This document shows, in pieces, positions 7,917-14,748 of a stretch of DNA of 15,364 nt. The translations under genes were made by a program, and so were the position numbers. Each line of letters starts with the position of its first letter. Position 1 is the stretch's first letter. The notes under the pieces were generated by a model that saw only the letters and a list, made by a program, of their open reading frames with translations, was not told the origin of the DNA and made no database searches. Source of the DNA: an uncultured Lachnospiraceae bacterium (GTDB lineage Bacteria > Bacillota > Clostridia > Lachnospirales > Lachnospiraceae); the NCBI GenBank assembly GCA_910584945.1, contig CAJUDY010000059.1:1-15364 (forward strand), read 5' to 3'.

Positions 7917-8900
7917 ATGAAGGGAAAATATCATATCGTTGTGCAGAATAACAGACTTCGCTACGAACTGGATATCAGGCGGAATATTACGATCATTCGC
8001 GGAGACAGCGCGACAGGAAAGACCAGGTTGATTGCCCTTCTGGAACAGGCGTCATTGTTTGGAGATGGCTCGGGAGTTGAAGTCCATTGTGAACGTCCTG
8101 TAAGAACGCTTGGCGGGAAGGACTGGAATCTTGTACTGCCGAATATTCATGAGAAAATCATTTTTTTAGATGAAGAGAGCAGATTCGTGAAATCCCAGGA
8201 GTTTGCTGCTGCGATAAAGACTTCCAGCAATTATTTTGTGATCATCACAAGAGAAGACCTGCCGAATCTGCCATACTCGGTAGATGAGATCTATGGTATT
8301 CATTCTTCCGGTAAATACCGCGACCTGAGACGAACCTATAATGAATTATATCGGATCTATCGTGCAGATGCATTTACGGATGAACAAAAGCCGGAGACGG
8401 TTGTAGCGGAAGATTCTCATTCCGGTTATCAGTTTTTTCAGGAAATTTGCGGTGAGAATGAGATCGCCTGTATCAGTGCGGGAGGGAAGTCCAATCTGAA
8501 GACGATCGCAGGTAAGTTGGGAGATGAACCTGCATTGGTGGTTGCGGACGGTGCGGCAATTGGTTCGGAAATGAACGAATTGTATCAGCTGATGCGTCAT
8601 AAGCCGACAGTAAAATGTTATTTGCCGGAGTCATTTGAGTGGTTGATTTTGAAATCCGGACTGATTGACGGGAAGGCGATAAAGGACATACTGAATCATC
8701 CGGAAGATTTTATCGAAAGTCGGGAATATTTTAGCTGGGAGCGCTATTTTACAGAGCTGTTAGTAGAATACACACAGGACTCTTATTTGAAATATAATAA
8801 AAGCAGATTGAATGAAGCTTATTTGAACGATAGAGAAAAACAGGCGATCCTAAGTGTGATGAAAGGTGTAAATTGGCAGATGAACAGACCAAATTCATAG
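7917..8900 (+). CDS. P-loop ATPase with a TOPRIM-like C-terminal domain
   Basis: A 327-residue protein. The N-terminal part has a Walker A, GDSATGKT, at residues 29-36 and a Walker B-like KIIFLDEES at 80-88. There is no ABC signature LSGGQ, and the ATPase domain is very short. From about 160 onwards, the segments TVVAEDSHSGYQFF (161-174), ISAGGKSNLKTI (186-197), ALVVADGAA (206-214) and YLPESFEWLIL (235-245) resemble the layout of TOPRIM/DUF4435-type domains. The acidic motif E165 and D211 remains, but the second aspartate of the usual DxD is alanine here (A213). The domain may therefore be inactive, or the resemblance superficial. The ribosome binding site AAAGGAG at 7901-7907 overlaps the end of the DUF4869 gene. 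Such proteins may be misannotated as translation factors because of the P-loop. The role is unknown; OLD-like conflict nucleases are the nearest analogy. Confidence 0.65.
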   Translation: MKGKYHIVVQNNRLRYELDIRRNITIIRGDSATGKTRLIALLEQASLFGDGSGVEVHCERPVRTLGGKDWNLVLPNIHEKIIFLDEESRFVKSQEFAAAIKTSSNYFVIITREDLPNLPYSVDEIYGIHSSGKYRDLRRTYNELYRIYRADAFTDEQKPETVVAEDSHSGYQFFQEICGENEIACISAGGKSNLKTIAGKLGDEPALVVADGAAIGSEMNELYQLMRHKPTVKCYLPESFEWLILKSGLIDGKAIKDILNHPEDFIESREYFSWERYFTELLVEYTQDSYLKYNKSRLNEAYLNDREKQAILSVMKGVNWQMNRPNS

Positions 8901-8908
8901 GACACACA

Positions 8909-8958
8909 CGTCCGAAGTACTCGATGAATGCGGCTGCATTTACCGGGTACTTCGGGTG
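8909..8958. repeat. Long imperfect palindrome / hairpin
   Basis: Outer arms CCGAAGTAC (8912-8920) and GTACTTCGG (8947-8955) are perfect complements, and inner arms AATGC (8927-8931) and GCATT (8936-8940) close on a GGCT loop. The six bases between arms also pair apart from one A-C mismatch (wobbles included), giving about a 20-bp stem; three weaker pairs extend it to 8909-8958. It starts 9 bp after the ATPase stop, where a terminator would be expected, but no T-run follows on either strand. Confidence 0.75.
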
Positions 8959-9000
8959 AGATGTCCCGAATATATGGTGCGGCATTTCCGCTTTCCTATT

Positions 9001-9495
9001 CTACGCCAGCACCGAAAGTTCCGCCTCCGCCGTCACTTCCTGGCTTAGCACTTCCCCGGCGCTGGTATAGACCACCGGCGGCAGCTCTGCCGGATCGGCG
9101 GCTGTACCTGCAGCTTCTGTCGACTCCGGCGCCTGGGTTTCCGTCGAAACCGCTTTTCCCTCCCCGCTGATCTCCACCGTATCGCTGTCCGGCGTACGGC
9201 TCTGCTCGATCCGGGCTTCCAGTTCTTTTCGATCTTCTTTTCGCTTTTCGATGATCTTTTCCTGATCGGCTTTTGCCTTTTCTTCCAATTCTTTGGCGTC
9301 CGCCTTCATCCCCTCATCGGCCTTGGCTTCATAGGCTTCTGCCTGGTTTACCATGTCTCCGGCGTATCCAAGCGCCCGTTCGGCGGTGGCAGTATCCCCT
9401 TTTTGTCTGGCCTGCTGGTAGACGCCCATGGCGGTGTCGGACAGATCGATATTGGCTCTGGCTCCCACCAGCCCTTCTATGGTTTTCATATTCAT
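9001..9495 (-). CDS. Ala/Glu-rich coiled-coil protein of unknown function
   Basis: A 164-residue protein. Residues 1-50 (TIEGLVGARANIDLSDTAM..., then GDTATAERALGYAGDMV) look like two to three helices of a small folded domain. Residues 52-100 are highly charged (Glu, Lys, Ala, Arg) and should form a long helix or coiled coil. Residues 101-140 are Ser/Thr/Pro/Ala-rich and probably disordered. There is no signal peptide or membrane segment. The start is well supported by AGGAGG 8 bases upstream on the minus strand (9504-9509). An in-frame ATG two codons later is a less likely start. I do not recognise the family. The gene stands alone: the plus-strand ATPase gene converges on it and deoC diverges from it. 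Confidence 0.75.
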   Translation of the reverse strand: MNMKTIEGLVGARANIDLSDTAMGVYQQARQKGDTATAERALGYAGDMVNQAEAYEAKADEGMKADAKELEEKAKADQEKIIEKRKEDRKELEARIEQSRTPDSDTVEISGEGKAVSTETQAPESTEAAGTAADPAELPPVVYTSAGEVLSQEVTAEAELSVLA

Positions 9496-9558
9496 GGATC
9501 GGACCTCCTGATTTTATATTTTGGCCTTTTGATTGGCCCTTACTTTCTTTTTCGACGG

Positions 9559-9583
9559 CAGAAAGCTCTGCGTGAGCCTTCTG
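9559..9583 (-). promoter_or_regulatory. Leader hairpin upstream of the coiled-coil gene
   Basis: On the minus strand, CAGAAGGCTC and GAGCTTTCTG form a 10-bp stem (one G-U pair) around an ACGCA loop. On the plus strand the same position would be an A-C mismatch, so the structure is better conserved in minus-strand RNA, that is, in the 5' leader of the gene at 9001-9495. No confident minus-strand promoter was found. Confidence 0.4.
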
Positions 9584-9587
9584 TTGT

Positions 9588-9630
9588 AAAAAGCCGTTTT
9601 CCTGTCATATGCGGGAAGAAGCGGTTTTTT
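9588..9630 (+). terminator. Imperfect hairpin with T-run (terminator-like)
   Basis: AAAAGCCGTTTTCC (9589-9602) can pair imperfectly with GGGAAGAAGCGGTTTT (9613-9628), with a bulge and wobbles, and it ends in a run of six T. The minus strand also has a T-run (complement of 9588-9592) beyond the stem, so it could work in both directions. It lies just upstream of the deoC promoter and could insulate deoC. Confidence 0.4.
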
Positions 9631-9645
9631 CTTTATTTAATATAT

Positions 9646-9674
9646 TTGACGGAGAAGGAATCACGGAGTACAAT
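9646..9674 (+). promoter_or_regulatory. deoC promoter
   Basis: TTGACG at 9646-9651 and TACAAT at 9669-9674 are separated by exactly 17 bases. Transcription would start near 9681, giving a leader of about 40 bases that carries the AAGGAGG ribosome binding site at 9707-9713. No clear operator palindrome overlaps it. Confidence 0.75.
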
Positions 9675-9722
9675 AAGTCAAAGAGGGCGAAAGCGGAACT
9701 TAAAATAAGGAGGAATTAGAGG

Positions 9723-10388
9723 ATGAATAAAAAAGAGATTTTGCAATGTCTGGACCATACATTGCTTGGACAGACAGCCACATGGGAAGATATTCGCCGA
9801 ATCCTGGATGAGGGCATGGAATACGGGACGGCGTCCGCATGTATACCGGCGGCATATGTAAAGCAGGCCGCGGAGTACGTAGACGGGAAATTACCGATCT
9901 GTACCGTTATCGGATTCCCCAATGGATACAGTACAACAGCAGTAAAGGTTTTTGAGACAAAGGACGCGGTTGAAAACGGCGCCGAGGAGATTGATATGGT
10001 AATCAATATCGGTTTCTTAAAAGATCAGAAATATCAGGAGATAGAAGACGAAATCCACCGGGTTCATGAAGCCTGCAATGGAAAGCTCTTGAAAGTCATT
10101 ATTGAAACATGTCTTCTCACAGAAGATGAAAAAATCAAAATGTGTGAAATTGTCACGGCAGCAGGCGCCGAATACATTAAAACTTCTACCGGATTTTCTT
10201 CTGCAGGAGCCACCTTTGCCGACGTGGAGCTTATGAAAGCTCATGTTGGAAAGCATGTGAAAGTGAAGGCGGCAGGGGGAATTTCTTCCCTCGACGATGC
10301 GGAAAAATTTATGAGCCTTGGAGCGGACAGGCTTGGAACGAGCAGATTGATCAATATCATAAAAAATACCAAGGGTTACAAAGAGTGA
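9723..10388 (+). CDS. deoC: Deoxyribose-phosphate aldolase
   Basis: A 221-residue class I aldolase, full length for the family, that reversibly cleaves 2-deoxy-D-ribose 5-phosphate to glyceraldehyde 3-phosphate and acetaldehyde in deoxynucleoside catabolism. The signature segments are present: LDHTLL at residues 10-15, EEIDMVINIG at 88-97 with the catalytic acid D91, YIKTSTGF at 151-158 with the Schiff-base lysine K153, and VKAAGGIS at 181-188 with the second active-site lysine K182. It has its own promoter and a strong AAGGAGG site 9 bases before the ATG. It appears monocistronic. Its last 13 bases overlap the end of the convergent histidine kinase gene. A ribose operon begins about 2.3 kb downstream. 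Confidence 0.95.
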   Translation: MNKKEILQCLDHTLLGQTATWEDIRRILDEGMEYGTASACIPAAYVKQAAEYVDGKLPICTVIGFPNGYSTTAVKVFETKDAVENGAEEIDMVINIGFLKDQKYQEIEDEIHRVHEACNGKLLKVIIETCLLTEDEKIKMCEIVTAAGAEYIKTSTGFSSAGATFADVELMKAHVGKHVKVKAAGGISSLDDAEKFMSLGADRLGTSRLINIIKNTKGYKE

Positions 10389-11770
10389 TAAGATCGATCA
10401 CGGGTGCAATTCGGAAGCAGCAGCGCAGTCATAAAGAGATCCTCTTTCAGATCTACATGCAGCGTGCCGTCATATTTACAAAGTACATCCTGCACATTCC
10501 AAAGACCGATTCCGCGGCCTTTGGAGGGGTGCTTTCTTTTGAAACGAAATTGATCCATATTTTTTAACTCTGTACGGTTCGTTATTTCCAATAGAAAGCA
10601 TTGTTTCACCGGTCTTGCCTGGATGCGGATATATCGGTCTTCCTCCAGAGGAAGTTTTTCGCAGGCTTCCAGGGCGTTGTCCAAAAGGTTGCCGAAGAGC
10701 ACGCACAGGTCGAATTCGTGGACTCCGAGAGTAGGTGGGATCTGTACGTCGCATTCCCAGCGAATGTGATTCTCCCTGGCCAGTGTTCGCTTCTGATACA
10801 GGAGGGCGTCCACGGCGCTGCTGCCGGTGGCCTCCTCCCCGGTTCCCAGATGGGCCCACTGTTCCATATGAAGCAGATAGTCCCGGAGACTGGCCCATTC
10901 TTCCCGTTCCAGCAGGCCGGACAGGGCGATCACATGGTTTTTCATGTCGTGGCGCAGACGTTCCGACTGGCGGTATTGCTGCTCCAGCATCTGGAAGGCA
11001 GAGATCTGTGCGTGATACCGGGTGCTTTTTCGCTGTTCCCTGCAGATTCTTTCCATGCCAAAAAGGCAGCATCCCGCGGCGAACATGGACAGAGCGGTCA
11101 GAACGCACAGTTCTCCGTGGCTGAAGAGCTGGTCATAATAGACACCCAGGCCGACGCGGCTCCTGACCAGGATGCCGTTGGCGGCGCTCCAGTTGGCGAT
11201 ATCGATCACTGCCGTAATCCCAAGGAGCGGAACGGACAGGATTCCATGCCATGTTCTGCTTCTGTCAAAAAACAGGACGTCAAGGTCCAGATGAGTCCGG
11301 ATCTCATGGAAGACAAGGAGTACCGCGGCGGTTGTGATACCGAGAATCAAGACTGCTTCCCGCTGTCCCAGGAAAGGCGCCGGGTCCTGCCGCAGGGTGT
11401 GCAGGGCAAAGAGTGCCAGGCAGCACAGGAAGGACTCGCAGAAATTTGAGGTTAATGTGGCGGCGGCGGTCAATACCGAAGCAGTCAGCAGTTTTTTCGC
11501 CGTGGGCGACTGGAAGCATAAAAAGACGGTTCCCAGGAACAGGAGATGCTTCAGGAAGACAAAGAAGAGATAGGAGACCGAAGGAACTCCGGCAATTTCC
11601 CAGACCAGGCCAAGAGTGATCTGACTGAGGAAAAGGCAGACCGGAAAGGTCCATTTTCTGTTATCCCGGGGCGTCAGGTACTCCCCGCAGAACCGGCAGG
11701 CGGCCCATGCAGAGACTGCAAGACCGGGCAGCAGGAAGAAAAATTCTGTTGGAAGAAAGCATACTTTCAC
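10376..11770 (-). CDS. AgrC-like sensor histidine kinase
   Basis: A 464-residue membrane sensor kinase of the HPK10/AgrC type. The N-terminal half (about 8-240) has at least six hydrophobic segments, as expected of a peptide- or signal-sensing membrane domain. The cytoplasmic part has a dimerisation helix with the phosphoacceptor histidine in RLRHDMKNH (H274), an N box NLLDNALEAC (361-370) and a G box KGRGIGL (417-423) of a GHKL ATPase. The open frame extends upstream to 11995, inside the regulator gene. GTG at 11770 is chosen because it overlaps the regulator's TGA as GTGA and has GGAGG 6 bases upstream. It would phosphorylate the LytTR regulator encoded just before it. No AgrB or AgrD gene is visible, so the signal is unknown. 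Confidence 0.88.
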   Translation of the reverse strand: MKVCFLPTEFFFLLPGLAVSAWAACRFCGEYLTPRDNRKWTFPVCLFLSQITLGLVWEIAGVPSVSYLFFVFLKHLLFLGTVFLCFQSPTAKKLLTASVLTAAATLTSNFCESFLCCLALFALHTLRQDPAPFLGQREAVLILGITTAAVLLVFHEIRTHLDLDVLFFDRSRTWHGILSVPLLGITAVIDIANWSAANGILVRSRVGLGVYYDQLFSHGELCVLTALSMFAAGCCLFGMERICREQRKSTRYHAQISAFQMLEQQYRQSERLRHDMKNHVIALSGLLEREEWASLRDYLLHMEQWAHLGTGEEATGSSAVDALLYQKRTLARENHIRWECDVQIPPTLGVHEFDLCVLFGNLLDNALEACEKLPLEEDRYIRIQARPVKQCFLLEITNRTELKNMDQFRFKRKHPSKGRGIGLWNVQDVLCKYDGTLHVDLKEDLFMTALLLPNCTRDRSYHSL

Positions 11771-12483
11771 AGGATACCTCCGTTTTTTCTCATGCAGGCC
11801 AGCAGTTCCGTGCAGAAATCGTCGTATCTTCTTTTGGCGATGGGGATTCTCTCCCCGTTGTCGAGAAGGAGCTCCTGACGGCGGTAGGAGTCCACATAGT
11901 TCAGATTCACGAGAAAACTTTTGTGGCATCGGAAGAAGTCTTTGTCCCCGAGCCGGTCTTCCAGGACACGGATCTGTTCGTAGTAGGTAAAGCATCCCCC
12001 GGTCTCATGGACGTCGATCATGCGGCCGCGGATCTCAAAATAACGGATATGGTTCAGGAATATTTTCTTCTGCTCCCGTTCCCGGTGGACGAGCAGATAC
12101 TCCCGGGGATGTTTTCTTATTTTTTGAACGGCCCTTTGCAGAATCAATTCTAATTTCTGATCGTCTACCGGCTTTAGTAAATAGTGAAAAGCTTCCACAT
12201 CATAAGCATTCCATACATATTCCCGGCTGGAGGAGATGAAGATCAGGATCTGGTCGGAGGAACTTTGCCGAAAGATCCGGGCGGTCTCCATTCCGTCAAG
12301 CCCCTGCATGAGGATATCCAGAAAAAGAATGTCAAAATGTCCGGCTTCCTCAAGGAGCGCGTTCCCGCTGTAGAACTGCCGGACGGTACAGGGGATATGC
12401 ATCTGCTCGAGAATTACCTGTATTTTTTTAGAAAGCGTGCAGCACTGGAGCGCTTCGTCATCGCATACGGCGATGGATAACAT
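11767..12483 (-). CDS. LytTR-family response regulator
   Basis: A 238-residue AgrA/LytR-type regulator. The receiver domain (2-120) has acidic D8 and D9, phosphoacceptor D56 in FDILFLDILM, and K104 in LLKPVDD. The LytTR DNA-binding domain covers about 128-230, with IRYFEIRGRMIDVH, CHKSFLVNLNYVD (187-199) and IPIAKRRYDDF. The open frame reaches 12678, but ATG 12483 is chosen because the receiver fold starts at MLSIAVCDDE and AGGTGA lies just upstream on the minus strand. It is the first gene of the operon with the kinase (4-base GTGA overlap). It is divergent from the ribose operon, sharing a 277-bp intergenic region with it. I saw no clear LytTR direct repeats there. Confidence 0.9.
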   Translation of the reverse strand: MLSIAVCDDEALQCCTLSKKIQVILEQMHIPCTVRQFYSGNALLEEAGHFDILFLDILMQGLDGMETARIFRQSSSDQILIFISSSREYVWNAYDVEAFHYLLKPVDDQKLELILQRAVQKIRKHPREYLLVHREREQKKIFLNHIRYFEIRGRMIDVHETGGCFTYYEQIRVLEDRLGDKDFFRCHKSFLVNLNYVDSYRRQELLLDNGERIPIAKRRYDDFCTELLACMRKNGGIL

Positions 12484-12615
12484 AGGAGTCACCTGCCTTT
12501 TGTCAAATCGTCTGATATAAAGATATATCGGCGGATATGTCCGCAGAGTTTTGTGTTTGTCATGAACGGGCGGATTCATGGAGGGAACGGTGAGCAGATT
12601 GTTTAAAGCGGTTCT

Positions 12616-12632
12616 TTGTGTAAAATACACAA
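12616..12632. promoter_or_regulatory. 17-bp dyad, candidate regulator site
   Basis: TTGTGTA-AAA-TACACAA is a perfect 7-bp inverted repeat with a 3-base centre, between the divergent LytTR and ribose operons, 48 bp upstream of the rbsR -35 box. It resembles the Rex redox-sensor operator (TTGTGAA, 4 bases, TTCACAA) but is one base shorter, so the binding protein is unknown. Confidence 0.5.
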
Positions 12633-12679
12633 TTTCTGATCTTAAAAATTGTTGGAAATGCTGAAAAATGAAAACCATA

Positions 12680-12708
12680 TTGACAAAATGACGTGCAAAC
12701 TATATACT
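12680..12708 (+). promoter_or_regulatory. Ribose operon promoter
   Basis: A perfect TTGACA at 12680-12685 and TATACT at 12703-12708 are 17 bases apart. The expected transcription start is near 12715, directly before the palindromic operator at 12720-12733. Confidence 0.85.
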
Positions 12709-12719
12709 TGAGACAGTGA

Positions 12720-12733
12720 TGAAACGCGTTTCA
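12720..12733. promoter_or_regulatory. LacI-family operator (probable RbsR site)
   Basis: TGAAACGCGTTTCA is a perfect 14-bp palindrome covering roughly +5 to +19 of the ribose operon promoter. Its arms match LacI-family sites. Its centre is GC rather than the CG typical of CcpA cre sites, which favours a dedicated RbsR operator. Its position implies autorepression of rbsR and the operon. Confidence 0.75.
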
Positions 12734-12760
12734 AATAGGAGAGCGGAGGAAACGAAACAG

Positions 12761-13759
12761 ATGGCAAGCATCCGGGACGTGGCAAGAATAGCAGGTGTTT
12801 CCCCTTCCACCGTATCACGGGTGATGAACGGTACGGCGAATGTAGATGAGGAGAAGAAGCAAAAAGTCCTCATGGCGATTCGTGAAACAGGTTTCAGACC
12901 AAACGAACTGGCGAGAGCGCTGTTCAAGCAGTCGTCCAGGATCATCGGAGTGATCGTGCCCAATATAGAGAATCCATTCTTCAACGAGCTGGCCAAAGCC
13001 GTGGAAGAGGAAGCTTATAAGAACGGCTACAAGATGCTGCTTTGTAATTCCAATAACAATACGGAAAAGGAGCTCATGAACATTCAGATGCTGGATCAGA
13101 TGAAGGCGGACGGGATCATCCTCCTGACCTACAGCGGCAAGACTGGACAGGCCATCGCGGACTGCGGACTTCCGGTGGTGGTGGTGGACCGGCAGCTGAC
13201 CGGCAGCGGAGAGAGCGCTTATGTGGAAGCGGATCACTATAAAGGAGGCAAGATGGCCGTCTGTCATCTGTTAGACTGCGGCTGTAAGGATATCGTATTT
13301 TTAAGAGGTCCTCTGGAGGTGTCCAGCGGGAAGCAGAGGTATCAGGGATATCGGGAGATCTGCCAGAAGTATGGCATCCGGGAGCAGTGTATCGACTGCC
13401 TGTATGATTACGAAGACGGGATTCGTGCGGCAGGAGAACTTCTGAAACGATATCCCCGGGTGGACGGAATCATTGCCAGCAACGATATGGTAGCCATCGC
13501 CGCATATAAAATCCTGACCAGAGAAGGATATCAGGTGCCGGGGGATGTGCAGATGATCGGCTTCGATAACATCCGGTTCAGCTGGCTGTTTACGCCGGAG
13601 CTGACGACGGTCAATCAGCCGATCGAAGAGATGGGAACATTGGCGGTTCAGATCATTATGAAATGTGGTCAGGGCCTGCCGTTTCAAAAAGAAAATATAC
13701 TGGACGTCTCTCTTGTGGAGCGCCAGACCACAAAAAGGGGAGTGTCAAGTAACCTATGA
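12761..13759 (+). CDS. rbsR: LacI-family ribose operon repressor
   Basis: A 332-residue LacI/GalR-type regulator. The helix-turn-helix is ASIRDVARIAGVSPSTVSRVM at residues 2-22, the hinge helix is RPNELARALF at 46-55, and a periplasmic-binding-protein-like effector domain starts at RIIGVIVPNIENPFF. Late motifs such as GIIASNDMVAI and DVQMIGFDNI are typical. The frame is open to GTG 12716, but ATG 12761 is chosen: GGAGGA at 12745-12750 precedes it by 10 bases, the family consensus begins at MASIRDV, and the upstream start would lie at the transcription start and inside the operator. As first gene of the cluster with rbsK and rbsD, it most likely senses ribose or a related sugar; the exact ligand is inferred from context. 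Confidence 0.88.
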   Translation: MASIRDVARIAGVSPSTVSRVMNGTANVDEEKKQKVLMAIRETGFRPNELARALFKQSSRIIGVIVPNIENPFFNELAKAVEEEAYKNGYKMLLCNSNNNTEKELMNIQMLDQMKADGIILLTYSGKTGQAIADCGLPVVVVDRQLTGSGESAYVEADHYKGGKMAVCHLLDCGCKDIVFLRGPLEVSSGKQRYQGYREICQKYGIREQCIDCLYDYEDGIRAAGELLKRYPRVDGIIASNDMVAIAAYKILTREGYQVPGDVQMIGFDNIRFSWLFTPELTTVNQPIEEMGTLAVQIIMKCGQGLPFQKENILDVSLVERQTTKRGVSSNL

Positions 13760-13851
13760 AAAACAGCATCTGCCCGAAAGCAGCCCCGGAAGGATTTTAC
13801 GGGGTGAAGTGAGGACATATGCGGGACCCAAATGGAAAGGAGTGAAGAAAC

Positions 13852-14748
13852 ATGAAACTTGCAGTAGTGGGGAGCATCAATATGGATATGACTGTCACTG
13901 CAGAGAGAATCCCCCACAAGGGAGAGACCCTCAGAGGGGACAGCATCAGCTATATACCGGGCGGCAAGGGAGCCAACCAGGCAGTTGCCATGGCAAAGCT
14001 GGGCGCCGAGGTAGAGATGTTCGGCTGTGTGGGAGAAGACGAGAGCGGACAGAAGCTTCTGGAGAATCTGAAGAAAGCAGGTGTTCGGACAGAACATGTG
14101 AAAGTTCTTAAGGAGGTATCCACCGGGATCGCCATGATCACTGTGGCGGAAAATGACAACACAATCGTCGTAGTGCCGGGAGCCAACGGAAAGGTGGACA
14201 GAGCTTACATCGACGAGATCAAACCGGTCCTCGAGACTTATGACATGGTGGTACTCCAGCATGAGATTCCGCTGGATACGGTACATTATGTGGTGGATTT
14301 CTGCGCGGAGAAAAAAATCCAGACCGTATTGAATCCTGCTCCGGCGGCGGAGGTACCTATGGATATCATTGAGAAGGTGACATATGTGACGCCCAACGAG
14401 CATGAGGCGGTGCTGATCTTCGGGGAAGGGAAGTCCATGGAGGAGCTTCTTAAGAAGTATCCGGAGAAGCTGATCATTACCCAGGGTTCCAAGGGAGTGG
14501 CTGCATGCCTGAAGTCGGGAGAGGTTCTGAACGTACCGGCGAGACCGGCGAAAGTGAAAGATACCACGGGTGCAGGCGATACGCTGAACGGTGCGTTCTG
14601 CGTGCGCAGAGCCATGGGAGACGATCTGAAGACAGCGCTTGCCTATGCGAATACTGCCGCCAGCCTGTCCACAGAAAAGTTCGGGGCACAGACCGGTATG
14701 CCCACGGCAGAGGAAGTGGAGCAGGAGATGAGGAGGCAGGGGTCATGA
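13852..14748 (+). CDS. rbsK: Ribokinase
   Basis: A 298-residue PfkB-family sugar kinase that phosphorylates D-ribose to ribose 5-phosphate with ATP in the cytoplasm. It has the ribokinase N-terminal pattern VVGSINMDMTV at residues 5-15, the first PfkB signature PGGKGANQAVA at 36-46, NPAPA at 161-165, and the second signature DTTGAGDTLNGAF at 237-249, with the catalytic base D243 and the anion hole GAGD. The length is normal for the family. The ATG follows AAAGGAG by 10 bases. A 92-bp gap after rbsR holds a small CCCCG/CGGGG hairpin (13784-13804) but no promoter that I can see. The end overlaps rbsD by 4 bases (ATGA), indicating translational coupling. Confidence 0.95.
   Translation: MKLAVVGSINMDMTVTAERIPHKGETLRGDSISYIPGGKGANQAVAMAKLGAEVEMFGCVGEDESGQKLLENLKKAGVRTEHVKVLKEVSTGIAMITVAENDNTIVVVPGANGKVDRAYIDEIKPVLETYDMVVLQHEIPLDTVHYVVDFCAEKKIQTVLNPAPAAEVPMDIIEKVTYVTPNEHEAVLIFGEGKSMEELLKKYPEKLIITQGSKGVAACLKSGEVLNVPARPAKVKDTTGAGDTLNGAFCVRRAMGDDLKTALAYANTAASLSTEKFGAQTGMPTAEEVEQEMRRQGS

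Noticed and set aside
10601..11449. A 282-codon plus-strand open frame opposite the histidine kinase
   Set aside because: The minus-strand kinase has all expected motifs, while the plus-strand product has none; shadow frame.
11771..11995. N-terminal extension of the histidine kinase
   Set aside because: It would overlap the regulator gene by over 200 bases and its residues look like out-of-frame translation; GTG 11770 has a ribosome binding site and the GTGA overlap.
12531..12544. GCGGA-TATG-TCCGC small palindrome in the regulator leader
   Set aside because: A 5-bp stem of this kind is expected by chance and it lacks positional support.
12484..12678. N-terminal extension of the LytTR regulator
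   Set aside because: The receiver domain begins exactly at ATG 12483; the extension has no domain character and overlaps the regulatory region.
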